Assembly: GCF_002865645.1 (NCBI RefSeq) | Contig: NW_020194674.1 | Span: 124,001 to 188,000, forward strand | Reading direction: 5' to 3' | Origin: Hyaloscypha bicolor E | Lineage: Eukaryota > Ascomycota > Leotiomycetes > Helotiales > Hyaloscyphaceae | DNA: 64,000 bases | In this document: positions 1-12,667 of the stretch, piece after piece | Position numbering within the stretch: position 1 is the stretch's first letter | Layout: each line of letters opens with the position of its first letter | Notes under the pieces: model-generated | What the model was told of the DNA's origin: nothing | What the model saw: only the letters and a program-made list of their open reading frames with translations | The model's database searches: none | Made by a program: the position numbers and the translations under genes

Positions 1-2169
1 TTAGGTAATATATCTATAGCCTCTATAGAAAATATTTGAAGAAAGTCCTAATACTTCCTAGGAAGTATAGTTATTTCGTTTATAATAATAGTAGTAATTC
101 TTTAGTTATCTATTATAAGATAAGTAATTAATAAAAAAACATATATCTTATATTTTACTATTTTAGTAAACTTTCTAGTATTTAGAACTTTAATCTTTTA
201 TAGTTAAATCTAGTATCTCTATATTACCTTTCTAAAGGAAATTAGGGAGTTAATCTAGTAGAGCTATAGGAATCCAAGTATTATATTAATATAATTTAGA
301 TTAAAATTATATAATATAAAGTATATATTAGTCTTTCTTTAGTTCCCTAGTATATCCTTAATAGTAATCCCAAGAATATAATCTCTATATAAATAAATCC
401 TCTTTCTCTCTAGTAAGAATAAAAGAGTTACCCTTAATATTAACGGAATACTTATATCTAAGGCTAATTTCCTCTTTATATAATTAGCCTCTATATCCGA
501 GTTAACTAATACTCTAACTTTTTACTTATCTTTCCTTATCTTAATAATAACCTTAATTATTATTCTCGTTTTAGGAGCCTTGCCCTCCGTAATATAAACG
601 AGTATAACTACTATAGGATATATTCGTTTCCCGGCTTCTTTAGTTCTAGATACTTATATATCTTATAGCCAGACTTATTATAGTTATAGTAAGTCGGTTT
701 TTCCTAATTTAGGCAGGTAGTAATATAATAATCCTTTTTCTGGCAAGTAAAGCAAGTTATATCCGGTCTTATAAATCCTAATACGAATACTATATTAGAT
801 CCTATTACTATGCTTTTACTATTCCGGTTATATAAACCTTATAATAGGGATATACTTCTCTTCTATTTCCCTTTATTATTTCCTTTCTTCTTTCTCTAAT
901 TTCCTTTCTTTTATTAATTTATTAGCTTATTATTATATTCCTATTAAGCAGACTAGTTCAAGTTATTCTTAATTCTTATAGCCATAGAAATAAGCTTCTT
1001 TCTTTCTTATAGAGTATTTCCTTAGTAATTAATCTCGTCCCGAATCTCTTATCTTAAGCTACTAAACAAGTTATTTTACTCTTATAATAAACCCGTATAT
1101 CCTAAGTTATCTAATAGGCTATCTAAGTAGGATATAAAGCTTTGGATACTCTAACCTAGTTACTATTTTGTATCCTTAAACTTAGTAAGAATATTATTAT
1201 TACGGTTTTCCGGATCTAAGATAGAATTCTTTATAAACTTAATAAAGGTCTCCTAATCCGTAGTATTAATGCCTACTAATTACTCCCTATACTTCTAGAT
1301 ATTTCTGGCTATATCCTTAAAGCAGGAAGTATAATATATAACCTTTACTATATCTATAGCCCAGGTAATCCTGCCGTCTTTATACTATTTCAGCTTTACC
1401 TAGTAAAAGAAGTCCTGGGCTTCCTTAATACTCTTTCCCTTATAGGTTAGTAATTCTCGGGTTTTTAGAGTCCTATAAACTAAATATACCGCCGGTAATA
1501 TAATAGATTCTATAATAGGTATCCAAATATCCTTAAGATAGTAAATCTGAGCTTCTAAATTCTCCAGATTCTTCTTCTATTATATCTCTGCTTCTAATTC
1601 AGTAATATAATAATGAGCCGCCGCTAGCTTCTCTGTTATTATTATCCTACTAGCTAGTTCTGGGAATATCTGAGTTCTATTTCCTTCTCCTAATTAGGCG
1701 GTAGCTAAAATAGCTAACTAGGTACTTTTCTAGGTACCCGACTAGGTCGCCCTAGTAATAGTAGAGGCGCTTCTTCTAGTTAATACTCTAGCTATTAGTA
1801 ATTTTGTCTATTAATGGCTTAACTATCTTGTAATAAACTACTTCCCGAAGATTAGATTAATTAGAATATAAGATATATAATAGCAGGATAATATATAAGT
1901 AGTTAAGGTAAGTAAGCTATAGAGTAATACTTATAAGTATAACTAATTCCAAGAATTAATTCTAATAAGAAACTAATTAATGCCTTTTCTAAAGCTAGAA
2001 GTATCTCCCTATATATTCCCTAGTACTTAGCCAGGTATATAAAGCCCTTTACTTAATTAGGAAATCCCATATAATCTATATAATTCCGATTATAAGCTAT
2101 ACCCAAAATAGGAAACTAGATCTATAATATCTAATACCTGTCTATATACTATTACGTATACCTATTATA
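1..2169 (-). mobile_element. RIP-decayed Ty3/gypsy retrotransposon, family A (5' LTR, gag, protease; rest lies left of window)
   Basis: Read on the minus strand, the element starts with an LTR at 1867-2169 and runs leftwards out of the window. Around 765-722 the minus strand encodes a zinc-knuckle-like CFTCQKKDYYITTC, that is C-x2-C-x4-(H to Y)-x4-C, expected of a RIPed nucleocapsid. At about 560-480 it encodes VLVNSDIEANYIKRKLALD, readable as a retroviral-type aspartic protease (original probably DSGAE). Stops are scattered through all frames and the sequence is strongly depleted of CpA/TpG. The reverse transcriptase and 3' LTR would lie before position 1. The gag-PR order fits Ty3/gypsy. 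No product can be made. Confidence 0.75.
1867..2169 (-). repeat. LTR of family A, RIPed copy (303 bp)
   Basis: It aligns end to end, at identical length (303 bp), with the non-RIPed solo LTR at 35103-35405. The differences I checked are transitions such as TGTGAGGTACG becoming TATAAGATATA. It is the 5' LTR of the minus-strand element at 1-2169. Confidence 0.85.
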
Positions 2170-4454
2170 GAAAATAGCTTCTATTTTATTTATTTATAAG
2201 AATACTCGATTATTATATATAAAATCAAATAATAATTAAATAATTTCTAAGAGTTCCTGAATAAAATATTAATAGAAATTAATATATTTTAGAAAACTTT
2301 ATATATCTTTTATTAATTTCGAGGCCTTTTAATTTAAAATAGCTTTAATTTTTATTAATTTTATATAAATACTTTTTCTGGCTTTTATAATAAACTTTAA
2401 ATATTTTATTAATTTAATTTCAAATTTGTATTTATTAATATCTAGTTATGAATTTATTTCTTGGAATTATTAGAGAATCTTTAATATATATTTATAATAC
2501 TTTTTTTAATTTTAATAAATAAAATAGAATTTATTTAGAAAATTTCTAAAAGTTTAATTAATATATTTCTAAAATATTTTCGAAATATTTATTAGACTAA
2601 AAAGAATTATTAATTACTTATAAAATCTATATTTTATATAAAAGGCTATTTATTATTTATTTCTTTTAATAATATAAATCTTATAAAAAGCTATTATAAT
2701 ATTAAGTTTTATAAATTATTTTACTTTTCTAATATTCTAAAAGGTTTTATAAATTAATAAAAGCAAATACTAGTTCTTTTTTATAAGCTTATTTAGGCTC
2801 TAATAACTTATATAAAACCGTAATTCCCTATTAGATTTCTATATAAAGAATAGAAAAATAATTTATTTAAATAAACTTTTTATTTAATAATTTTATAAAT
2901 ATCTTTTATAATACTAGAAGCTTATTTCGAAATATATTATATAATAGGCCTTATAATATAATAGATTTTTTCTATTAGTTTCTTTTAATTTAATTTAGTA
3001 ATTAATTTCCTAGCCTTAAATAAATAATAATTTCTTTATTTTAACTAGATAAAATATCTTTTAAAAGCTCTTATATTATTCCGGGAGCTTTATATAAAAG
3101 TTAGTTCTATTTTCTTTTATTAAATTAGAGCTTTTTAAATATTTATTAGATTAGTTAAGAGAACTTTTATATTTCTTTTTATTAAAACTTATATTTAATC
3201 TATTTTTTATAAGCTAAAAATTAATAAAAAAATAAATAGTTCTAATTTTGAATTATAGATTTATATATTTTATAAATAAACCTATTATATATTTAAAATT
3301 ATATTTAAATTAGAAATCTTGGAAATTATATAAAAATATATATAAGATTTATAATAGCTATTAATATTTATATTTAATGTTATTTTATTAAAAGCCTTTA
3401 TTTATTAGAGAATAATTAATATATATTTAGTATTAATATAAAAAAAAGCCTAATTAATTTTTTTTGAAATTACTTCTAAATTTATTAAATTTATTTTATT
3501 TCTATATATTTCTAATAATAACTTTTATTAAAAGCTAGTCTTTTCCCGAATTAAATAAATTTAAAATCTTTTTATTCTTATTCTTATTTTTATTCGAGAT
3601 ATTAATATTTTTTTTCCGAGCTATTTTTATTTTCTTTAAAGCTATTTTTAATATTTTTATATTTTTTGCTTTTATTTTTAGCTATTTTTTCATTTTTTTT
3701 ATTTTTTTTATTTACTAGCTTAAAAAAGAAATTCAAATATAGCTTTATTTAATAGTTATATATAAAATAATTATTTTAATTATATTAAAAGTAAAGTTTT
3801 TTTTTTTTACTAATTAATTTTATTTTAGGAAGCCTAATTAGAAATACTTTTTAATTATTATCTTATATTATTTATAATAAACTTCTATTTTATTAGTTAA
3901 ATAGATAAAGTAGCCCTGGGCTAAAAAAGGCTTTTAGATCTCTTATTTAACTAGTTTAAATAACAGGCTTTTATATTCTTGATTTTAGTTAACTAGTTAT
4001 TAATTATTTATAATTAGAAATAGTATTTCTTATATGATTCTTTTTTTATAAGCTTAATTATAATAGTAATTTTAAAATATTTTTTCTTAATTTTATTTTA
4101 TTATTTTATTTCTTTTATTTCTAGAATTAAATAATTAAAATTATTTAAGAATTTATTTAAGGAAATTAACTTTTACTAAATTTAATTTAATTTCTTTAAG
4201 ATCTTTTATTACTTTTATAAATTATAAAAGGCCAGGTTTATTTATTTAAATAATTCTTTAATTATAATTTTCTTTTTAAATATATTCTAGTTATAAATAT
4301 ATTTAGTATATTATTTTACTAAATAAATATTTAAACTCGTATTAAATTCTTTTATTTTTTTACTAATTACCTTTTTATTAATTTCTAGCTTTATTTATAA
4401 AAGTTCTTTAAACTAGAAATATAGAACTGAATTATTTTTACTAAACTTATTAGA

Positions 4455-4763
4455 TATAAAATATATAATAATAAAGTAATATATAAGTAATTAAAATAAA
4501 TAAACTATAAAATAATACTTATAAATATAACTAATTCCGAGAATTAATTCTAATTAAAAACTAATTAATATTTATTTCTAAAACTAGAAATAGATTTCTA
4601 TATATTTTCTAATATTTAGTTAAATATATAAAGCCTTTTATTTAATTCGAAAATATAACCTTATATAATTTATATAATTTTAATTATAAGCTCTATCTAA
4701 AATAGGAAACTAGATTTATAATATTTAATATTTATTTATATATTATTATATATATTTATTATA
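4455..4763. repeat. Solo LTR of family A, RIPed, with TSD TTAGA
   Basis: Homologous over its full length to the LTR at 35103-35405, with a 6-bp insertion. It is flanked by a perfect 5-bp duplication TTAGA (4450-4454 and 4764-4768). The sister family B element has the empty site near 28440, which confirms the insertion and its ends. Confidence 0.85.
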
Positions 4764-5339
4764 TTAGAATTCAAAAAGCAGGCTTTTACTTATTTTATAA
4801 AAGGAAATTAAGAAAATTAAGGAAATATATAAAATAAAAGAAATATTTATATTTATTAATTAATTTAATTTATATAGCCAGATTTACTATTTAATTTATT
4901 TATTATATTACTAGTTCTAATAATTATTAGAACTGGGTTATAAAGGCTTTCTATAATTATTAAAAGGCTTTATATAACTATTTAATTATTTATTTAATTA
5001 TTAGAAGTCTTATTTCTAAATTTTTATATAATAAAAGAATCTAATAGTTTTCTTTTCTTAAGCTAGGCTTAGAAAAACCTAAATAATTCCTAGAATTAAC
5101 TAGTTAAATTAATACTCCGGCTTTTATATATAATTTCGGATATTTCCTATTACTAGCTTTTATATATTTCAAAGTTTTATTAAGATATTAGCTTTATAAA
5201 TAGTTTTAAATAAAGTTTATTTTTAGTTTTATTTATTTTAAGCTTTATTTTCTATATATATAAATTCAGGTATTTCTTATTTCTAGATTTATATATATAT
5301 AATCTCTAGTTAGTAAAAATAAGAAAAAGAGAATTCTAA

Positions 5340-5596
5340 TATTACGGACTAGACTTTTATATAAAAAAAACTAGTAGTTTAATTAATTAATTAAAATTCT
5401 CTAAGGAAAAAAGAAAGAGAAAAATAAGAGAAATAAAACTATATTTTTTTTTTTAAAATACTAGAGCTTTTTAAATAATATATAATTATTCTATTAATTT
5501 AAGAAAATATATTATATAATAAAGGCTCTAGCCTTTATTATATAATCTAGTATAGGCTTTTAGTTAAATATATAAATCCCGTTTTAATTTATTATA
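5340..5596 (-). repeat. LTR of family B, RIPed copy
   Basis: Matches the non-RIPed solo LTR at 42699-42950 and the inverted copy at 27733-27951. Copies 1 and 2 share the same inner flank (GAATTCTAA next to the LTR), so this is the LTR/internal junction of the element rather than an insertion edge. Confidence 0.75.
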
Positions 5597-6240
5597 AGAG
5601 CTAAATACTAATTTTCTATTATAATAAACTAGTTATCTTTTTTAAAATCTTAATTTACTCCTAATTTTTAGCTTATTTATTAAATAATACTATTATTTAA
5701 TTAAGTAATAAAATAGTATTAGAATAGAAATAAATAAGAGCTTTATCTAATCTAGCTAATTTATTATATAAAAGAATTATATATATATTAATTAATTATA
5801 ATTAATAAGTTTTTTTTATAAATAAATTAGATTAATAGCTATTAATATAATTTTATTTATTTATTTAATATATTAAAAATATTAAAGTTATAGATTTTTA
5901 AGCCTTATTTTATTACTTTATTTCTATTATTATAATAATATATAAATTTATATCTTATTATTTAAATAATTTTTATTTACTTATATTACTAATATTATAT
6001 TAGATAAAAGAATAATAATAACTTTTTAAGCTTTACTAAAACCTTTTAAATAAAACTAGTATTAAATTAGCTTATAATAGTTATAGTATATTGAATTTAG
6101 TAATATAATAGTCTTGTAATGTTTTCTAAAATCTTATTTATACTACTTTCTCACATAATCCTCTCTAATAAAACAGGTTACTTACTCTTAAAGTTTTAAT
6201 AAGTCTCATTATATCTCGCTAAATAGGCCACCAGCGATCC
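5597..6240. other. AT-rich RIP-type sequence, no gene
   Basis: Very AT-rich with stops in all frames. It lies outside the family B LTR. GC content rises abruptly from about 6.1 kb, marking the edge of the AT block. No element ends recognised. Confidence 0.6.
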
Positions 6241-7480
6241 ATTCCAAGCGCCCTGTCCCAAGTAGGGTTGCCACTTTATTGTAAAAGAAAAGTGTATTAT
6301 TATTACCACCGTAATGTAACGACAAGAGTATTTTACACCTTACATTTCAGTCATGTGACGCACTAGCCTAATCGGGCGAGCGGTAAGCAAGCGGCAGTAA
6401 AAAATCTCTCTCTTGAATGCTCCATCTCTCCTAATTATTAACCATTAACACCACAACCATCGACTAAACGGAAGGCAATAGCATTTAGCATGCTCTTAAA
6501 CATTATTGGGTTCATAAAGCCTTTAATAAGGAGCCCTGAAAAAAACCTGGACAACCCATGCAAGTTGCCCATTGCCGCCACTGTAAAGACAGTAAAGACC
6601 TCCCACCACCAGCACCACTCGCCCGCAGTCATGTAATGCACTAGCTTTATTAAGTTAGGGAGTTAAGGCAAGCTAAGCCCGAAAAGTACTAGAGACCTCC
6701 TAATATAGTATAGTCTCTTACTTCGCTCTTGACCCTTAACTTAGCGAGATAAGCTCGGTAAGCCCGGATTTTAGGCCCTCGAAAGCCTAAAATATCTCAG
6801 AAGGGGTCTCTAAAAGCCCTGAAAGAAGGACCCAAAAGCCCGAAATTTCCCCCTAAAAAAAGCACGTGCTGTAACGATAAAAGCTCGTTACATACAATAA
6901 AGGTAAAGTGTTTTACATTATTACGCGTAACGATACAACCCAGCAACCCTAGTCCCAAGTAAAATTTTGTATACGCCGCACATTCCAAAGACCAGTCCAC
7001 CTCGCATTCCAAAGATCAGGCCACCATCCCTCCGGTAAGAGTTCGCGAGTGTGATAGTTGAGGAAGGCCCAGCGCGGCTACAATAAGAAAAGACAGACTG
7101 GAAGGAGGGTCCAGAGCTTCAGGACTCCAGGATAGTGAAGAGGCTAACAAACCTCTACTAAAATTCAGGCAGTAAGTAGTAGAAAAATAAAATAAAACGG
7201 GGGGGCGGGGGCTAGTCACCTCGATAATCGTCACTGTAAAGGATGCAAAACAGAACGTGAAGGCTTGCTTGACTGGCTAGCACCCCGCTGGAGCACCTGG
7301 AATTGGCCAGCGGTACGAGTACGAATTGCTATGGACTGCGCCCATGCTAATGATTGCTGGCAAGGACGGCACAGGCATAGGCTTAGTCACAGGCGCAGCC
7401 CGGAGCCACTTGTTTCCTTCGGGTATGTTTTTTGCATGTTTGTGCCAGCCAGATTCCCCTGGCTACTTTTTTGCTCCTCA
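6241..7480. other. Intergenic, normal base composition, no supported gene
   Basis: Short open frames on both strands show no recognisable domain or intron structure. Two similar segments occur (CAGTCATGTGACGCACTAGC near 6350 and a diverged copy near 6627), suggesting a degraded duplication. The last part is probably the upstream region of the gene at 7667. Confidence 0.5.
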
Positions 7481-7482
7481 CG

Positions 7483-7489
7483 TATAAAG
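7483..7489 (+). promoter_or_regulatory. TATA box candidate
   Basis: TATAAAG, about 180 bp upstream of the ATG of the wall-protein gene and followed by a CT-rich leader, as is common in strongly expressed fungal genes. Confidence 0.45.
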
Positions 7490-7666
7490 CACGTTCCCCA
7501 TCGTTCTTTTGGTCCCTTCTTTTCTCCATTACACACTCTCGCTTTCAATCAACAACACCAGACTTTTTGTCTCTTACATTCGTTTAATAGTCAAACGCAG
7601 CCTCGAACAGTATCCCAATCCTCCCTTATTACTCTTACAGTATATAATATCAACAAAACCTTCAAG

Positions 7667-8294
7667 ATGCAATTCACATCCATTACCGCTATTGCCGCTC
7701 TCGCAACCACTATTGCCGCATTGTCCGCCAACTCCAGCAGTGTTTCTATTGACTACGTTACTGAGGTCTTCACTGCCTACAGTACCTACTGCCCAGCTTC
7801 CACTGAGCTCACCTTTAATGGCGTTACCTACACCGTTACTAAGGTAAGCTGCAAATCCGACAGATTATTTGGTTTGCCATGAGATCAAATCTCACTCGTA
7901 GCCCAAATATCCGACCCCTTAGTCTGAGGGCCAACCCTAACATACTTCTCAGAGCTCCACATTAACCATTACCAACTGTCCTTGTACTATTATCAAGCCA
8001 GTGACCAGCTTAAGCATAATGTATTGCAATACCTAGTACCGTTTAACTGTTCCAATGCAGTTTTAACCGACAAATAGACTAATTATTTATAGTGCCCCAG
8101 CCGTCGCCCCAGTTGTGTACTCCAACGCAACAACCACTCCCAAAGCCGCCAGCGTTAGCTCTACCTCCGCCAAGGTCCCCGTTGCTACGAGCTCAACCCC
8201 GTCCCCAATCACTACTTCTGGTGGCAATAAGCTCTTCGCTATGTCTACTGTAAGCTTTGCGAGTCTCTTGGGTCTCGTTACTTACCTCTTGTAA
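7667..8294 (+). CDS. CCG-6-like small GPI-anchored cell-wall protein
   Basis: Three exons: 7667-7843, 7953-8035 and 8093-8294, giving 153 aa. The second intron donor (GTACCG at 8036) is the less certain splice. Residues 1 to about 18 form a signal peptide (MQFTSITAIAALATTIAAL). The middle carries TYCPASTELTFNGVTYTVT and LTITNCPCTIIKPVTS, which I recognise from clock-controlled protein 6-like wall proteins of filamentous ascomycetes. A Ser/Thr/Ala-rich stretch follows, then a GPI signal (SGGN omega region and a hydrophobic end LLGLVTYLL). The product is expected at the outer plasma membrane or wall. A Tyr stands in NTYAPAVAP where relatives usually have Cys (NTC), possibly a mild RIP change because the gene borders a RIP block. 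Family assignment is from memory of the motifs. Confidence 0.8.
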
Positions 8295-8499
8295 TCGTCA
8301 CACATTCGATACTCGATAATTCATGACTGGAAGAAAGAATTAGGAGGGTGGATAGAGTGGGTTCTTTGGGCTTAATTGCGGTGTCATGCATTGCTCTCCA
8401 GAGCCCTTCACTATAATTCAGGGCATATCTTTTTATTATAATTCCTTGTACAGTCAATGTATATCCCCAAAGTCGACGTGAGGTCTTTTACTAAGGCCC

Positions 8500-10340
8500 A
8501 CAACTGGCTAGTGGACAAAATGCGGAAGCGAGATTTGATTTCTGATTTTCCGATTTTCGCGAATTGCGAATTCGTAATCTTTGAAAATGAATTAAAATAA
8601 AACTACTTACTCTTATAATTAAATAATGCACGTAAATAAAGCAGAGTAAGGAGTTGCATTTCTAGTAAAAGAGTTAATTAAAGCTAACTAGAAAAAAGCT
8701 CAGGTAAAGTATTAGAACTCTAGAATATAGATATAAAAATTCCGACTAAGTAAAGGAATTATAGTATACCTAAATAAGTAATCTCACTATAGTAATACTA
8801 TAATATATCTCTCAGAAAAGTATAATTGTTATGTTTTACTTGTTTTATTTAATTAAAGAGCTTTGAATTACTAAAAATCATTTAATATATATATTTTAAA
8901 GTACTATATTATTCTCTAAAATAAATAGTTTTAATATATATTATTTCTTTAAATTACTAATTTTCGAGTATTATCTATATAAAGCTCATTTTTTTACTAA
9001 TATTAAAGCTTCTAAAAATAATAAACTATTTATTATATATTTATTATAAATTATATATAATACTTTAATTAGCTTAAAATTAGTTATTATATTATTTAAT
9101 TATAATATTTATTCTAATATTTAATATATTTCTAGTAAATTAAATATTATTTTATATATATATATATATATATATTATATTCGAATCTTATTATATTCGA
9201 ATCTTATTGTATTTTTTATAATAATAAACTTAATAATAAATATTTTGCAATTATTAAATTTTCTTAAATTAGCTTAAAAAGTATTTTTCTTTTTTAAATA
9301 TATAATATAAACTTTAAAATTAAAATTAATCTTTTTTATTATATTTCGTTTTCTAATACTATAATAGAAATACAAAACAAGTAGTAATATATAGAAAAGA
9401 ATATATTTTTATAATATGAAATTAGAGAGTAAAGGTTAGTTTATTAGTTTTTTCTAAGAACTAAGAAAAAAAGCAGGAAATATATATATGAAACCAGAAA
9501 TATAAATATCTAGAGATTATTTAATTATATTATATAACTAATAGTAATAAAATTTCTATTTATAATACTTTATAATTATATATTTCAAATACTTATATAA
9601 AGTCTCTATTATTTATAATTTATAATAACTAGTATTTTGGCTTTAATTATATTTATAATAAACTTTATAATTTCTATATTTCTTATTTAATAAAAAACAT
9701 TCTTAATTATATTATATTTTATATAAACTATTTAATAAATATTATATTAAAAGCTTATTCAAATAATATATTATATCTTATTATTATATTACTAATTTCT
9801 TTTTATATAATTATTATAAAATTTATTTTAGTCTTATTAGAAATTCTAGTAATTATATTTCAAATACTTAGAATTTTTAAATATATTTTATTATTTTATA
9901 TAATTTTTAATTTATTTTTCTTCTTTTTAAAGCAATTATTGAAATAAATATAATAATTAAGTTTTTTATAAATAAAATACTTTAATATATTATATTAAAT
10001 AATATTTAATTTTATTTATTTAATAATCTTATAAAAGCTTAATTTTTATTATTATAATTTATAATTAAAATTCAAATATTCTTATTAAAATATTATATTT
10101 AAATAAGAGCTCGAGTATTTTAATAAAATCATTAATATATTTCTTTAAATTTATTAATATAATACTTTTTAAACTTAATTTTTTCTTTTTTAAGTATTTT
10201 GTTTTATAGATTTATTAATTAATAATATTAGAGCTAAAAGAAGTTATTTGGCTATAATTTCGAGAACTTAATAATATACTAATTCTGTCTGGCTGCCTTT
10301 TTGTTCTATATATAATTAATATTAATATTTTGATTAGGAA
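8500..10340. mobile_element. RIP-decayed transposon relic, class uncertain
   Basis: AT content jumps at about 8580. The left edge (about 8506-8575) resembles the left edge of the relic at 15690-15760: both read roughly GGCTAGTSGACAAAA then GAAGCG..GATTT. A stretch at 8650-8830 also matches 18370-18560, so the two relics are probably related and this one is shortened. The region at 8650-8830 reads on plus like the post-RT tail of a fungal LINE (KELIKANWKKA..), but this is weak. A TA dinucleotide tract lies near 9157-9175. Confidence 0.5.
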
Positions 10341-10375
10341 AAATGTATAACAGAACTCACTTGGGCCTTTCATAT

Positions 10376-11919
10376 CTATACTGTTTTTGATAATCGTCCT
10401 GTATTGTCTCCGGAGCTTGCTGTGCGTGTAGCTGTTGTGCCGGAAGGGATTTCACAATCTATTGGCGAGCTAATAGCGCGTTCAGAACCGTACCACGGAC
10501 CGGGTGCGATGAATGACGGACCGTCTGCTTCGTCTAGGCCTTCATTTTCTTCTCCACCCGTAGCTGGAATGCGGCCAACCGCCTCCAGAAACATGGATCT
10601 CTGACGGTGTGTACATTTCCGTAGTTCGGGCAGAGCTGCAAGAAAAGCCCTTTCCACTAAGCTAGCTTGCATATAAGGTCGGTATCGGGGATCCACAAAG
10701 TCCAGGGGAACAGCCCTAAACGAAGTTTGTTCAAAGACGTCGGTTGCCCAAGAAGCAAAAATGGTCTGTTTGCAGCTCTTCACATTCCCTTCGGCAACAA
10801 TTGCTCCTCCGTTTATCATAGATACCTTGAGCCCGTTAACTACACGTCCTAATCCCCTGGATATAAATGCGGCCCACGTCTTCTCCTCGGGTCTCTTTGA
10901 TTGAGGGATATACAAATCGTGGTATTCCTGTTTCAAGTATCCTTCAGTTTCGAGATATTCCTTGAAGGCTAAAACATTTTGGGATGGGTCATCGAGTTGC
11001 TGATCTAGCATCCATCGGGCGAGATGAATACGTTTGCTCTCGTCAAAAGGAACCCGTTTATCGCCACTCTCGCAAACCGCTATTAGGTCGAATCCACCAG
11101 CCCATCTGAGATCCTCATTCAGCTTATGTTTGAATAGCTTCCCTGGAACAGAGAGTATTAGTAGTTAGCTATATGAATCCAAAGTCGAGGCAGCTTTGTA
11201 TCCTTATAAACTCTATCTAAGAGTTATAAGAGAGATTGTGAAATAGAACATACTACTACCCTTGTCTGACTTCTCGTCCCTTGTATTATCAACCCCCCTT
11301 TCTGCTCCGGCTCTGCTATAGTTAGCGTTTTCCTCGCCGATATCATCTGGCAACTTGTTAGCTAAATTCGAAATTTTGTATTGCAGATATAAAGCCTTGC
11401 ATTGTCAAAATGGGGTAAATATATTACAAAGGCATAACAATATTATATATCTGAACAGTAGACGTACCTTGCTTCCGCTCCGAGTTATAGGCGTTATGGC
11501 TAGGTTCAAAATCTTAAAGATCAGATTATGAGCTTAAAAAATAAAATAAAGACATATCACGCCATTTTGTACTCACTTGTATTATCTTTGTCATTTTCTT
11601 TTTGCTTGAAGTTTTCCTTAATTTTACTCGCGTTGAGGCCTTTGGCACTTTTAGGTATCCTTGCTAGTGTCCCTGGCTCCAGGGCCCCGTCTTGGTTTCG
11701 TCGACTTCTGGATATTCGTTTGGATTGTAGTGCGCCTGGCATCGACGTATGTACAGAAGAAGGTGTGGTCTGTCTCTTTCGTATAGGACTTCTCTGTAAC
11801 CATTGACGGTGTCCCAAAACATTCCCGGAGTCCTTATTATTTTCGAGGCTGGGGTCGCTTACAATTGAATTAGTAGTTGGGCGTCGAGGATTTTCTGGAG
11901 TCACTGGTAATATTGCCAT
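10376..11919 (-). CDS. Unrecognised 413-aa protein, four exons
   Basis: Exons on the minus strand: 11919-11577, 11512-11468, 11346-11260 and 11142-10376, all joined in phase with GT..AG introns. The total is 1242 nt including the stop. ATG at 11919 is a genuine ATG, but an extra upstream exon cannot be excluded. The N-terminal 160 residues are polar, basic and low-complexity (ISRSRRNQDG) and probably disordered. The C-terminal about 250 residues look globular (DLRWAGGFDLIAVCESGDK; HLARWMLDQQLDDPSQNVLAF; GRVVNGLKVSMINGGAIVAE). No signal peptide or membrane segment. I do not recognise the family. The reading frame is intact despite RIP blocks on the left and a decaying gene on the right, so it may be under selection. 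Confidence 0.7.
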
Positions 11920-12667
11920 ATTGAAGTGATTCGTAAGTATAATCGAACCTGTTTCATTGAGTAGTACCTTGAAAACGCTGCATATTTAGAGAGTTAGTTT
12001 TAATATGTCCTTACTTATATCTATTTCCTAGTTTGTTTCAATGCTCAAATGCTACGTACTAGCATTGGAATGTTATTAATAGAGATAAGATATTTCAATT
12101 AGTTAGTACACTTCAATGTTTTTGCATTCCTTGTTCTTCTAAACTACATTCCTTAAAAGCTCGTAAAGCACTACTATAAACGCGTTTTCTTAGCTAAGAC
12201 ACTGGTTTGGAATGGATTGATCTTTGGAATGCACTAATCTTTGGAATTGCTTGATTTTTGAATGCGGTTATATAGAGTATATAATATAATAATAATAATA
12301 ATGTTGGGGGAACGGGAAGTCTGGAATGGATTGCGTTAGCCTGGCTGCCTATATATCCAAACAATAAAGGGAGTTTCACAAGCGTGAAAGAGACAAATTC
12401 TCAAGACATGCGATGCATTTGATTCAAAATAGATTCTCGACTTTGATTTACTATCTGCGCAATCCATGCTCGTGGCAGCCTCCTGTCGGATCCGTACCTG
12501 CCGTCCTGCGAGGATCGCTAGCATGGCTTAGTCTCCTTCGAAACCCGTAATCAGGGCCCTCTTTGGGATGGGGAAATGTCACAAGCCACGAGTATATCTA
12601 GCTTCTAACTTACTATTTAATATAAAATAACCTCTGAGATAATATTTTTACTGAAAGTGTATAAAGT
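11920..12667. other. Intergenic, no supported gene
   Basis: Contains a short (AAT)n microsatellite near 12286-12302 and repeated GGAATG-type words near 12210-12250. Small open frames are without domain support. It separates two minus-strand genes. Confidence 0.5.

Larger units (their letters stand above)
2170..5596 (-). mobile_element. RIP-decayed Ty3/gypsy retrotransposon, family B, truncated copy 1
   Basis: Minus-strand copy with its 5' LTR at 5340-5596 and gag to early RT running leftwards. It is collinear, in inverted orientation, with the better preserved copy at 27733-31040. It stops at the family A LTR (2169), so its 3' part was displaced or lost there. It is interrupted by a solo LTR at 4455-4763. 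Compared with copy 2 it lacks about 25 bp around the RT YxDD motif. Heavily RIPed with no usable frame. Confidence 0.7.

Noticed and set aside
1..12. TTAGG at the left edge as possible telomere
   Set aside because: A single occurrence with no tandem TTAGGG array; the window simply begins inside a retroelement.
7265..7882. 205-codon plus-strand frame overlapping the wall-protein gene
   Set aside because: The signal peptide and family motifs start at 7667 and the TATA box lies at 7483, inside the longer frame; the upstream codons are leader sequence read through.
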